A stretch of 64,000 nucleotides of DNA from Limnomonas spitsbergensis (Eukaryota > Chlorophyta > Chlorophyceae > Chlamydomonadales), in the NCBI GenBank assembly GCA_037349105.1, contig JAYJMM010000110.1, positions 2,790,001 through 2,854,000 of the forward strand. Reading direction: 5' to 3'. The first letter of the stretch is position 1; each line of letters starts with the position of its first letter. Made by a program: the position numbers and the translations under genes. Shown piece after piece: positions 34,007-45,700 of the stretch. The notes below the pieces were generated by a model that had not been told where the DNA came from, searched no databases, and saw only the letters and a program-made list of their open reading frames with translations.

Positions 34007-36551
34007 ATGTTGGACGATGACTACTCACTGTCATACAGATGCGGCGGTACCTTGTCACCGATTGAAACCAGCAGCAGCAGCAGCTATTTCTGTGAAGACA
34101 TTCTGAACGGCTTGAAAGAAGTTTTTGCGTCCGGCTACCAGCAGCAACAGCATCAGCAGCAGCATCAGCATCAGCAACAGCATCAGCATGACTTATACTG
34201 CAGCAACAGCGTGTTCGGTCGAGGTGCTGACAGCACTACCCAAAACAGCGACAACATCATATCACAATCGCTGCTAAATGCAGGGGTGTCGAGCGCCCGA
34301 GCTTGCTCCACCCCATCATCGACCCCCAGATCGTCTGCCCCACCTGCCGTACCTTCGACGGTCTCTCCCGCCCCCACCAGCGACAACCTCCGCCTCCAGC
34401 CCAGCCTCCGCAGCTGCCTCAGCGTGCCGCTCCCTGCCAGCGAGGCCATACCCCCCCATAGAATGCCCGTCCGCTGCAGCAGCAGCGGCAACGGTTTAGG
34501 GGAAGAGGCCGAAGCAACAGAGGAAGTCAAGTCCTGCCCAAGGACCATCAGAAGTGCCATGGCCCAACGCAGGCCCCTTGGCGGCAGCCGCGGGAATGAG
34601 GCACAGTATGGACACACCATGGCAGCCTGCGGTACCGTTCCCGCCTCTCCAGAGCAGCCTCAAGGTCAGTCACCGCCAGCCGGTCACCACCGGCTCCGTC
34701 GCAAGTCGGTCAGCTTCGTCGACTCCGGCGGCGAAATCTGCGAGCCGGACGGGCTGCCGCCGCCAACGGCGACGGAAGCAGCTGCGGCTGGCACCGCCGC
34801 AGAAACCAAGGCCTACCAGCAGTGGCTGCAGCTGGTGCGCCGCACACCGCATGGCGCCTCCCCTGCCGTCCCGCTGTACCCGCTGCCCTCGTTTCAGCTA
34901 GCGGAGGACAATGCTGGAGCGTCACTTCCAATAATCGAGCCGTCCTACGCCATTAGCCGCCGCCAGCAGGCCCCCTCCATCGCTCTGCCCTCTCCGTTGG
35001 CTTCACCGCCCAGACACAACCACCGAAGGGCGTCCTGTCCAAGCTTCAACCCGTACGCGGTGCCCGAATCGCCCACAGCCGACGCCCCGCCGCCCGCGCC
35101 GTCTCTCTTTAACTCGATCTTGTCGCCTGACTGGCCAACAGGTAGCTCACCCTTAGCCGCATCACCTTCCGCCGCCGCTGCCGCAGGCGGCAAGGGCTGT
35201 GGCCAGGCCCAGCTGGGCCTGCCCGTCTTGCTGCCCATCAGCGGATTTCAGGCGTCAACCGCTCTCGGAGCCAGCGCGGGTCCCAGCAGCTGCCTGTACC
35301 CCGCCCTAGTCTCCGCCGTCGCCTCTCCCGCCGCCGCCGGCATGCCTCTGCCGCTCAAATCTGTCACTGCTCGGCTGGGAGGCTCTGGCTGGCCCGACAC
35401 CCCCGCCAGGATGGCGGTTGTGGGCAGCCCCCAGGCTGCGGCGCCATGCCTGTTGCCCTCACTCTGCCTGCCGAACTCTAGGTGAGGAGCAGCACACTGA
35501 TCAGCGGATGTAGCTGAACACTGTCAACCCCTAACCCTTGACTAGGAAATGCTGATGGGAACAAAAAAACCTAAAATCCTAAAAGTAAATATACGGGACT
35601 AGACCCTAAACCCTAAAAGCTAAACCCTAGCCCTGAACGAAGAGCTTGGGGGCTAATCAGGGGTACAGCAATACTTTTCCCCCTTGGCTCAGCCACAATT
35701 TGGCTACGTATCAGCTTCCTACCAGCTTCCCCGGCCTCTGGCGGCCCCGAGCCTGGCCAGCCCTGTGGGGCCTGTGCTTGCAGGCTGGTTTAGGTTTCGC
35801 CCCAGTCGGTCATCTTTTGGCGGCTTCGGGGCTGTCTTAAGCAGGGGTCTTAAGTAGCTAAAGAAAGGGAAAACTGGCAGGTATTTAAAACTGGGAGCTA
35901 AAAGCTTCCAGTCAAACGTATCTGAAGTGGCTGCCGGATGGGAGTCCCATGTGCCATGAAAAAATAAACAGAAAACATACACCCCCCGCCCAGCACCCAA
36001 GTGAATGAATACCCCCCTGTGAAAGACTGTGCAGAGTTAGATGCAATGGGCTGTCTGACGAGACAAATGTTACGCTGCTGTCATACAACAGGAATGTGCG
36101 AGCTGCTGTACAGGAGGCTCCATCACAGCATGCACCAGTTTAGGGTTTAGGGTTTAGGCTCCGTCACAGCATGCACACCCTGCGTAGCGCTCAATGGAAT
36201 GTCTGATGACACGTTTGTTAATGCTGCTGCTGCCACTTGCAACAGGGTTCGTGCAGACGGTGCAGATGTAAAACCATGCATCGGATGAGACGTTTCTTCA
36301 GTGCTGCTGCGGCTGCCACTTGCTACAGGGGACGTGCAAACGGTACAGATGTGAAACCTTACATCTGATGAGATTTTCTCAATGCTGCTGCTGCCACTTG
36401 CTACAGGAAAGTGCGAGCTGCTGTACAGAAGGCTCCGTCGCAGCATCTGTGTAGCTCCCCCCGCCGATTGCGTGCGATGGCGGGGTCTGTTGCTTCGGCC
36501 CTGGAGGAAATGGGGAGGCCGCTGCAACCTGTCCCTCCCCTAAAGAGCTAG
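34007..36551 (+). CDS. Gln/Ser/Pro-rich low-complexity protein with RRKSVSFVD motif (function unknown)
   Basis: Exon 1 runs from ATG 34007 to 35481, before a GTGAGG donor. The proposed exon 2 is 36407-36551, giving 539 residues in phase (2+1). The start codon is the first ATG in the long frame and opens MLDDDYSLSYRCGG. A Gln/His-rich tract encoded by CAG/CAT repeats covers about 45-65. Residues about 225-250 contain LRRKSVSFVDSGG, which combines a basophilic kinase site (RRKS) with a K-x-V-x-F pattern like PP1 docking motifs (inference). The rest is Ser/Pro/Ala-rich with no catalytic domain, signal peptide or membrane segment. Codon use fits a real gene. Exon 2 is less certain than exon 1: it is chosen because its acceptor and start are echoed upstream and its frame fits. 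I do not recognise the family. Confidence 0.65.
36050..36400 (+). repeat. Echoes of the proposed exon 2 start of the SVSFVD gene
   Basis: Copies of CCACTTGCTACAG|G..GTGCGAGCTGCTGTACAG lie at about 36080-36130, 36230-36280 and 36310-36360, upstream of the 36407 exon. The first copy still reads NVRAAVQEAPSQHAP in frame. Confidence 0.7.
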
Positions 36552-37060
36552 AGGGAGCGCACCTGTAACGAGTATCTCTTCCTATCCGATTGCCAGCCAT
36601 GGTGGGGTCTGTTGCTTCGGCCCTGGAGGAAATGGGGAGGCCGCTGCAACCTGTCCCTCCCCCAAAGAGCTAGAGGGAGCGCACCTGTAACGAGTATCTC
36701 TTCCTATCCGATTGCCAGCGATGGTGGGGTCTGTTGCTTCAGCCCTGGAGGAAATGGGGAGGCCGCTGCAACCTGTCCCTCCCCTTAAGAGCTAGAGGGA
36801 GCGCACCTGTAACGAGTATCTCTTCCTATCCGATTGCCAGCGATGGTGGGGTCTGTTGCTTCAGCCCTGGAGGAAATGGGGCGGCTGTTGCAACCTGTCC
36901 CTCCCCAAAAGGGCGTAACTGTTACAAGCATCTCTTCCTGGCCGATTGCGAGCGATGCCGGGGTCTGTAACTTTGGCCCTGGAGGAAAGGGGAGGCCATT
37001 GTAGCCTGTCCCGCCCGCTAGTGGATAGAGGGAGCGAAACTGCTACAAGTAACTGCCAGG
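36450..37060 (+). repeat. ~119-bp tandem repeat covering the gene's last codons, stop and a TGTAA (five units)
   Basis: Each unit repeats GCGATGGTGGGGTCTGTTGC, GGCCCTGGAGGAAATGGGGA and GCACCTGTAACGAGTATC. The first unit overlaps the end of the proposed exon 2, and its TAG stop (36549-36551) recurs in the next two complete copies. TGTAA at 36564-36568 could be the polyadenylation signal, or CT|GTAACG could be a donor. Confidence 0.85.
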
Positions 37061-37199
37061 AGACCTGTTGCAAGGAATTGCTGCAAGCACTTCTGCAACA
37101 TCTAGATTGTTCCGGTTACGTTTCAACTGCAATTCAGCTGCGTGCTGGCAGTCTGCGGTAGGGAAGTGTGACGCGCTAGATCGTTAGTGCTGCATGAGA

Positions 37200-39747
37200 A
37201 ACGCAGCGGTTTGCAGTGAAGAAAACGATACCAAATAAATCGATGAACCGGGTAATCGTTTGTTTGAGGGGTGGGGGATTCAAGGGGACAGTCGGGTGTC
37301 AATTCTTCATGCGCATAGATACCGGTATTGATTTTGGTACCAGCTCGATTTGTTGTTTCAATAGTCTACAAGCGTGTTCTGACGATGGGTCCAGTAGCGA
37401 GGGCATGCCATCTCATCCAAGCGTTCCTTACTTACTTCCCAGCATTTTTCAGCGTGTATTTAATTCCTTATGAGGGGCGGCTCCCCAATGGGACAACCCG
37501 AAACGCAAACCTGTGCACGAATTTGCAAGGTCACTGCTGCCCAGCTTATCTATGACGCATTGCATGCATTTTGATAGTGGGGCCTTGCACACTCATGACA
37601 TGAAAGTGTGAGTCAATTTTGAGCTGAGTGTGAGCTAAGTTTTAAGTATTATGCTGATCCTGATTCACGGATGCTGGTACATCACTATTATGTTTTGCAA
37701 GTGTGTACATTTCCGCCGCTTAATGTGGCGCAGAATAATGCCATTGTTTAACATGGCTGAACAGATGCCTATTAGGGGACGATTGTGTGCAATTTCGCCT
37801 GCCTGCTTCTTACGCATTGTTAGCTCAGTCACCATCGTTCAATTTCCGCCCGGGTTACAGACAACAGTCGCTTCACAGACCATCCGCAATGATTTTGACC
37901 GACACCTATTTTTGACTACCGGTATTTAGATGCGATTTCAGGGTTGGGAGGGTGGTGAAAATGAATAAAATGAATGCGAGTGATTTATCGGGTGGGATTT
38001 ATCTATCCTTTCCTATATCGTACACTGGTACCGCTTTTTAAAATTCCGTCGAGCACAGAACACATTTATCAAATGTTCGCTCTCAACTGCACGCCCAAAG
38101 GCTGGCCCAAAGGTAATGTAACGTCATTGGCCTGCCACGTCCATAAGGTATGAAGGTCAGATTCAATCATCCTGCGTTATCAATGCACCCCAAGATAGAG
38201 GCGCTTAGCACCCTTGCCTGTTGGGGCCCCCAAATTGAGCGCGTGGGATGATGCCAATGTCAGGGCTCTCTGACGTCCTCTCTGGTTGGGAAAAAAAGTA
38301 AAAGGGAACTTAAAGCTAGAGGAAAGACAGAGAAGAGCACAAAGGGCAAAGTGAAACACCCATCCAGAAAACGCAAAATTCAGACCGAAGGCTCCCTGCC
38401 TTTGAAAGCAAGAGAGAGACAAAAACAGAAAGAGCCAGTCCCTAGGGAGGCAAAAAAAGACAGCAGACTAGCCCTCAACAAAGTCTACCACATCCTCGAC
38501 AAAGCCAGAGCCTCCCACCCATGCCTGCCCTGGTACAACTGCTGAAAGTCTGTGGCGCCCTCCGGGGGGCCGGCCCAACCTCTCCTTCACGCTAGGGCAC
38601 TGAAAGCACACCTCTTGGCCGTGTTCCTCAGCCCAGCACCGTTGGCAGTAGCATGTGTCATGGTGTGGATCGCTGCGCTGTCCTCCTGCCATTAGGTAAA
38701 TAGGTTTCAAGTAGGTTGGACACCCTGAGATCACAGTCAAACACTCAGTATGCTCGGAATGCGGGCTCTGACACCACATTCAGATTTTCTTCATGAAATA
38801 GGACACATGATTTTGGTACCGTATGATTACCGAATGTACGGAATCTAGAATAGGCCATATTTTTTCGTTTGCAAGTACCAGCAGTAAGTCGTTCTAAAAC
38901 AAGCCTAAAACACGAACTTCGTTAATGTGCAGTGGCAAGCCCAGGGGGACAATTGATTTGATGTGTTTCCTCTTCTGCTTATTTTTTCCGAGATTGCAAG
39001 CTTTATTGTGTGCCTCTAATAATTAGTGTATTGTGTTCTCGGCCAGTCCTCTGTCGCACCTCTCAAGGGCCATCCCACCCTCACTCTACGAGTTTAAGCG
39101 GAGAGTTGCTGCCAACGGCGTGTTAACGGCATTCAAACCACATTCAAATATTTAAACAACGTAAATCCGGCCTTCAAATTTGGGCCCGTATCAAGGCGGT
39201 TGGCGTCGGTTGCTTGCCTTGTTACATTTACCTACATCAAGAGTGGTTCGTTTCTACATCACAAATTGAATGGCAGAACCTATTACGTTCACAGAAAGAA
39301 GCAGCACGCATCTCAGCATACCGTAGATCGCATCGATCAACCGGCATTTATTACACAAATCACGTCTTGGTAGCCAGGTGTTGCTCAGCCACAGCAGCGC
39401 CTGTCAGCATTTGAACTTAGTTGGCGCCAACGTAGCGTGCGTCTTCGCCTACCTTGGACCGCATTGATCAATACGTGTGCATCCACGCGCGCGTATCGGA
39501 AGCTCTTCGACATCAAAAGCAACAACATCACCTGTTGTTGTCGCTCGACTGAGCCTCCACGCAATCCCCCTCTTCGAATTTTCGAAAGGGCCTGACCGTG
39601 CGCTTGCAAACAGAGGCGGTCCGCTTCCATCCCCTTCTCATCTCCGCTCCCTCTTTCATCTCCTGCTTGTCCGACTCCCGGATGCTCGCAATCTGCCGTC
39701 TGCCACAGGCGCAAGGGAGGCTCTCTCCTACACGGCCAAGCAGCAGC
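37200..39747. other. Intergenic region
   Basis: No supported gene. Apart from the second transposon-like fragment at 38180-38780 (-), I see only non-coding sequence. A Lys/Arg-rich plus-strand frame at 38351-38545 is antisense to that fragment and is not called. Confidence 0.5.
38180..38780 (-). mobile_element. Transposon-like fragment, copy 2 (Cys-rich)
   Basis: The minus strand encodes CYCQRCWAEEHGQEVCFQC then PSVKERLGRPP, matching the copy at 31.8 kb but extending further upstream with more Cys and His. It is probably a zinc-binding segment of a mobile-element protein. Frames break downstream. Confidence 0.55.
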
Positions 39748-42700
39748 ATGATGATTCGTTTCTCGTCAGCTCTGCAGCGTTATTATCAGATCGGTCTCCT
39801 CTTTATACTCGTCACAAACCTGCTAGGTAAGTCTTCATGCATGACACCATTCATGTCAGGGTGCTTCAGCCTTATAAGCTACAACCCAGCAACGGCACAG
39901 CCGTGGGAGTCTGGTGCATGTGGTAAGTGTCACCTTTTTCTAGGTGCATCGCGGCACATTTGTCTTGTTAATAAATTTGTAGCATGTGTCCTTTCCGCCC
40001 GTCTAAGCTCCCAAGTCGCCATGCATGGCTGCATGCATGGCTGACCCTCTCAGCCTGAACCCTCTGGCCAGCTGGCCAGCTGGCCTCACCGCGTCATTTG
40101 TGCACGGCTCGCGCTAGTCGCCCCTCCATCGTCCTGTCGTGACAGCGTCAAAGCATCCACCCAAAGGACCTGAACGAGACAGTGCCTCATCGATGTGGGC
40201 AAAGTTTTATGATCTCGCAGGAGAGTTTTATTTATTCACTTGAACAGGCCATTCACAGGACAGCAGCAGACAGCTGTATACATATAAGAGGGAAAACACC
40301 ATTATCATTCTTAGGCGGAGCCAGAGAAAGAAAGGGCGAGGCAGTGCCTCATCGAAGTGGAAAAAGCATTGCTTGAATCATATGTACCGGTACGGGTATT
40401 GGACCCGGTAGTAGACTTAATTTCAGCGCTTGAAAAATAAAATCATCAGGGCAGCCACGCAGGGATGAAAAAGGAATACACCATCACCTCGTTGTTAGCG
40501 GAGCGAAAGAGAAGCCTTTCACTCGCAGAACGGTAGGCGTCCCCTGCATCCTTAAAACAGCGCCCATCATGAGGGGGAGTGTCCCACGTTTATTTTTACC
40601 TTCGCGGAAACAAATCTTTTAAAATCAAGGTCTTAAGCAGAGATTTTCTGCCGCAGAATCTATAAAATTTTAGCCAGCATGCACCTGTGGGGAACTACGT
40701 CATGTTCTTTGGACATGGTGATGTAGCTGACTTACAGCTGATGATGTAGCGTAGCTGAATTATAGCTGGAAATGTAGCTGAAGTACAGCTGATGATGTAG
40801 CTGAATGACAGTTGATGAGGTAGCTGAAGTACAGCTGATTTACAAAATACCGGTAATTTAATCTGTAAGCAGAAATACGGGAATACTGATGCTGCATACC
40901 TGTGATTTTTTTGTCATAACTTCAATTAAATTTCTTAACACCAGCATTGACTCCGCAATTCCGGTGCGCTGTGACACATGCTGGTGCGGACACATTCCGC
41001 CTGCCCGTAATATTAATTTAAGTATACCAAAGATTTGATTTGCCTTCCCTCGGGTAAAACCGGTTTCCCGTATTAAATTTCGTAATTTGACTCCGCAGTT
41101 CCCGTGACACACGCAGGCGTGGCGCGCCGGCGAGACCTGCAATCTGGCAAATCTAAGAATCAGTTATTAATCTGCAGGCCCCATGTGCTGCGAAATTCAC
41201 GCAGGCATGGCGCGTGCCGGCGAGACCTGCAGCGCCTTCTGCCTTGCAGTGCCCGTGGTTTGGTCTCGCCCCCTCGCGTTCACCTGTTACAGCATTAACC
41301 AGGCCATGCGGCAGGCCAGCGCCACCTTCAACGTCCAAACCTGCGCTGAGGGCCAAGCTCCGCCCAACGCGCCCGCGCCGCCTCCGTCCCCGGTCGCGCT
41401 CGCGGTGCTCTGTTCCGCGCTCCCCGTCTCCGCCTCCTACGACTACAGCTTCTACTTTGCCGTCAATGCGCTGAGCGTCGTCTACCCCAACATGCCGGCG
41501 TCTTTCGGACGGACCCTCGAGGGCCTGTACAGCAACATGCCGGTCGTCCCGGTCATGTACATGTACGCACCGTGCTCCTCCCCGCCCGGTGCGGGCCTTC
41601 CGGGCGGGGCGGCAACGTCTTGGGCGAAGATATACCAAGCGGTGTCGCCCTCGGTCAGCCCGCCCCCGCCCAGGTACAGTCAGCACTCCTATCCGCCTCA
41701 ACCCAAGGTAGCACGATATGGATATGATATGATATGATATGGTATTTTGACCATATCATATTATGCAGTCAAAAAATGATTTTAGCCTAAAAATTGCCGA
41801 ATTAACAAAGGGCAAGCCCATGCATCTGGCAGGTGCACTACCTTTGACCCCATTCACATACTGACTGACACGGCAGCATGCAGCATGCGAGCGGTCCCAC
41901 TGACCCCTACGGCCCAAGGGTCACCATGCGTCCATGCATCCACATTTTCCATGGTAAATGCTTTATGTGTCGCAAAATCTTGCAACAACTTGGCCCATTC
42001 TGGCGTAGAAAGGCCGGCATGGCAGAATAGCCCTTTTCCCAACTCAATACCAATTCACCATTCCCATGCATGGAGAAGTTAATACCATATCATATCACAT
42101 TTATTGTATCATATCATACTGCTGATATGATATGATATGATATGATGGCCCCAAAGACTATATCGTGCTACCTTCCCTCAACCCTCAACTCTCATCCCTA
42201 AACCCTAAACGCTTAACCCTGAACCCTCGGCCAGCCCGCCGCCGCCCAGGTACGGTCAGCCATTCTAACCGCCTTAACCCTCAACTCTCATCCCTAAACC
42301 CTAAACCCTAAACCCTTGGTCAGCCCGCCGCCGCCCGGGTAATGTGCAAGCAAGGGTTGTCTCTTAAGAAGTGGGCGACGATCGGGCGGGTTGCACTTGC
42401 CTACGTTTCCTACGTCCTAGTGCGCCAAGCTACTCTAACTCTAAGCATTATTCTAAGCCTTGATCCCTACGCCGCCACCTAGGTACGATCAAGCGGTGTG
42501 GTCGCCCGCGCACAGGTGCCAGATTGACACCGTACTTCTCGCGGCCTCAACCCTCATCTCCAAAGTCTAAACCCTCAACCCTTAGATTGCGTCCTATGCC
42601 CTAATTTATCATCGCTGAACCCTACATATCATACCTGAACTCTAAACCCTATGTCATATGCTGTTGCCCAGGTACTAACGATCACTTGCACTAACTAAAA

Positions 42701-45700
42701 CACCTGAACCCTAAATTCTTAACCCTGAACTCTTTACCCTAAACTCTTTGCCCTAAAATCCGAACCCTGAACCCTATGCCGCCACTTCAGTACAATCAGT
42801 ACTTCTTGCCGCCATTGCCCTGCACTCTTGTACCCTAAACCCTTGAAACTACGCTGCCATATGATTGCAATCAGTACTTGTCACCAGGGGATGGGGGGAA
42901 CCAGCAGTTCCGGGGCGGGATTTTCCGTTTTCGTTCTTTTCACCCTAAACTCTATAACCCAAACCCTCAACCCTCAACCCTACGCTGCCGTGTATGTGCA
43001 TTTGATCCGTGTGGTCGCCGCTGTAACCCTGAACTATTGAACCTCTGACCTGAACCCTAAACCTTATGCTCCCGGTTTGTTACCTCCAAACTATATCGCT
43101 GCCGTCTTAACCCTGAATTCTTTTAACCCTGAACCTTTTACCCTCGCTGCCGTCTAGGTACCTCCAATCCTTGTGGTTGCCGCCATAACGCTGAACTCTT
43201 TACCCTGCCTATAACCTGCACCCTCAACTCCAAACTGTCGTCTAAGCACCTCCAATCCGTCTGGTTACCGCTGTAACCCTGAACTATTAGCCCTTAACTC
43301 TAAACTCTAAACACTCGCTCGCGTTGAGGTACCTCCAAACCGTGTGGTTACCGCGGTAGCTCTTAACCCTTTTCCCCACACTTCCGTCTAGGTACCTCCA
43401 AGACGAGTGGTCGCCACCCCCGCCGCTACCGCCGATAAGCGGACCCGCCGTACTGCCCTTACCGCCCAGCCCGCCCTGGGTGCCCAGCCTGCCGCCCAGC
43501 CCGCCTTCGGCGCCCAGCCCCGGTCCCCCGCCGCCGGCGCCGGTGGTGTCAGCAGGTGCGAGAAGCATGTCAGTTTAGCGGCAGCGTCCTTTGCCTTGGT
43601 GTTTAGGGTTATGGTTTATTATGGAGGGTGGATCGTCCGTAATTGTTGGAGTAGGGTTTACGATTGAGGGTTGAGGGTTTGTGAATGAGGTTTGAAGGGG
43701 AATTAAAAAGGGTTTGGAGTTTGTGATTGAGGGTCCAGGGTTTATGACTGAGGTTTTAGGGGGGAAGAATGAGGGCTTGGATTTAATGATTGAGGGTTTA
43801 GGGTTTATGACTGAGGGTTTAGGGTTTATATGTTACCACTGCCCCTACTGCTCCCCCTCCCTTCTTCTTGTCCTCACAGCCATTTGGGAGTCCCAAGGGC
43901 TCTCTTGGATGACTCCCGTCACCCCCCCCCCCTTGTTCCCTTCTTCCTGACCTCACAGACTCTCTGGAGAATCTAGGGTGCTTCCTGCCCCGCATCCTGA
44001 TACTCAGCCACGATCATGGTTGGCCATCCATGCCAGCTCTATTGAATATCCCCCATCACCTCCTTGCTCCCCCCTTCTTCATTTCCTCATAATCTCTCTG
44101 GAGTATCTAGGGGGCTCCCTTAGTTTCCATCATTCCGATACTCAGCAACAACACCGGTTTGGCCATCCATGCCAGCTCTCTTGAATGACTCCTATCACCT
44201 CCCCTCTTGTCCCCGTCTTCCTCACCTTACTGTCTCTCTAGAGTATCTTGGATGCTCCCTTCCCAGCATCCCGATACTCAGCAACGACACCACTTTGACC
44301 ATCTATACCAGCTCTTTTGAATGACTCCCGTCATCTCTCTCCCCTTGCCCCTGCTGCCCTTCCCCTTCTTCCTGGCCTCACTGTCTCTCTATAGTATCTA
44401 GGATGCTTCCTCTTCCCAGCATCCCAATTCTCAGCAACAACACCGTTTGACCATCCAGGCCAGCTCTATTGAATGACTCCATCACCACTCCCCTCGCCCC
44501 CTTCTTCCTGACCTCACAGACTCTTAGGAATATCTCGGATGCTTCCTACCCAGCATCCCGATTCTCAGCAATGATGAAGGCTTGACCATCCAAGCAAGCT
44601 CGTGGATGACCAATGAGTATCCATACTAGCTCTCTTGAATGACTCCCGTTACCTCTCCCACCTTGCCCCCGTCTTCCTGACCTCACAGACTTTCTGGAAT
44701 ATCTCGGATGCTTCATGCCCATCATCCCGATTCTCAGCAACGACGACGGCTTGACCATCCAAGCAAGCTCGTGGATGACCAATGAGCTTTGTGCGGGGAT
44801 CGCTGCGCAGCAAGGCAAACATTTCTTTGCCACCATTGGGGGCCGATGTGAGTACCGGTAATTGCATCAGTGTCAAATGCTTCATGTCTCAAATGCTTCT
44901 CGAAATTATGTCTCAAATGCTTTTGCAGTCTGCCATGTGTCCTATTCTTCAGCCACTTGGTCTTGTTCCTCATGTCAGCATTACTCAAATGCTTCCTCCC
45001 TCAAATGCTTCCTGCCTCAAATCCTGCGTGCCTCAAATGCTTCCTGCCTCAAATGCTTTTTCCCTCAAATGCTTCCTGCCTCAACTGCTGCGTGCCTCAA
45101 ATGCTTTTGCAGTCTGCCATGTGTCCTATTCTTCAGCCACTTGGTCTTATTCCTCATGTCAGGATTACTCAAATGCTTCCTCCCTCAAATGCTTCCTGCC
45201 TCAAATCCTGCGTGCCTCAAATACTTCCTGCCTCAAATGCTTTTTCCCTCAAATGCTTCCTGCCTCAACTGCTGCGTGCCTCAAATGCTTTTGCAATCTG
45301 CTACGTATCCTATTCTTCAGCCACCTGGTCTTATTCCTCATGTCAGCGTGCCTCAAATGCCCCCTGCCTGAAATGCTCCCGCAGTCTGCTACGTGTCGTA
45401 TTCTTTAGCCACCTGGCCTTATGTCACATGTCAGCATGCCTCAGATGGCTTCATGCCTCAAATGCCTCCGCAGTCTGCTACGTGTCGTATTCTTTAGCCA
45501 CCTGGCCGCTGCATCTCCAGCCCGACTCGGGGGGATGCTGGTCACCTTGTACAGGGGACAGCGGGCAGACCTGTGGTGAGTCCGGGATAAAGAGGTTGGA
45601 GATTAGTTGCAGGGTTAGGATTACGGGGTCGGAGGTTAGGTTCAAGGTATAGATTGGCTTAGTTGAGGGGTTAGAATTAAGAGGTTGGAGGTTAGGTTAA

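Noticed and set aside
38351..38545. Lys/Arg-rich 64-residue frame (+)
   Set aside because: Antisense to the second copy of the transposon-like fragment; composition only, no motif.
42290..42312. True telomere
   Set aside because: Only three CCCTAAA units, internal and within an HRGP intron; interstitial, not a chromosome end.
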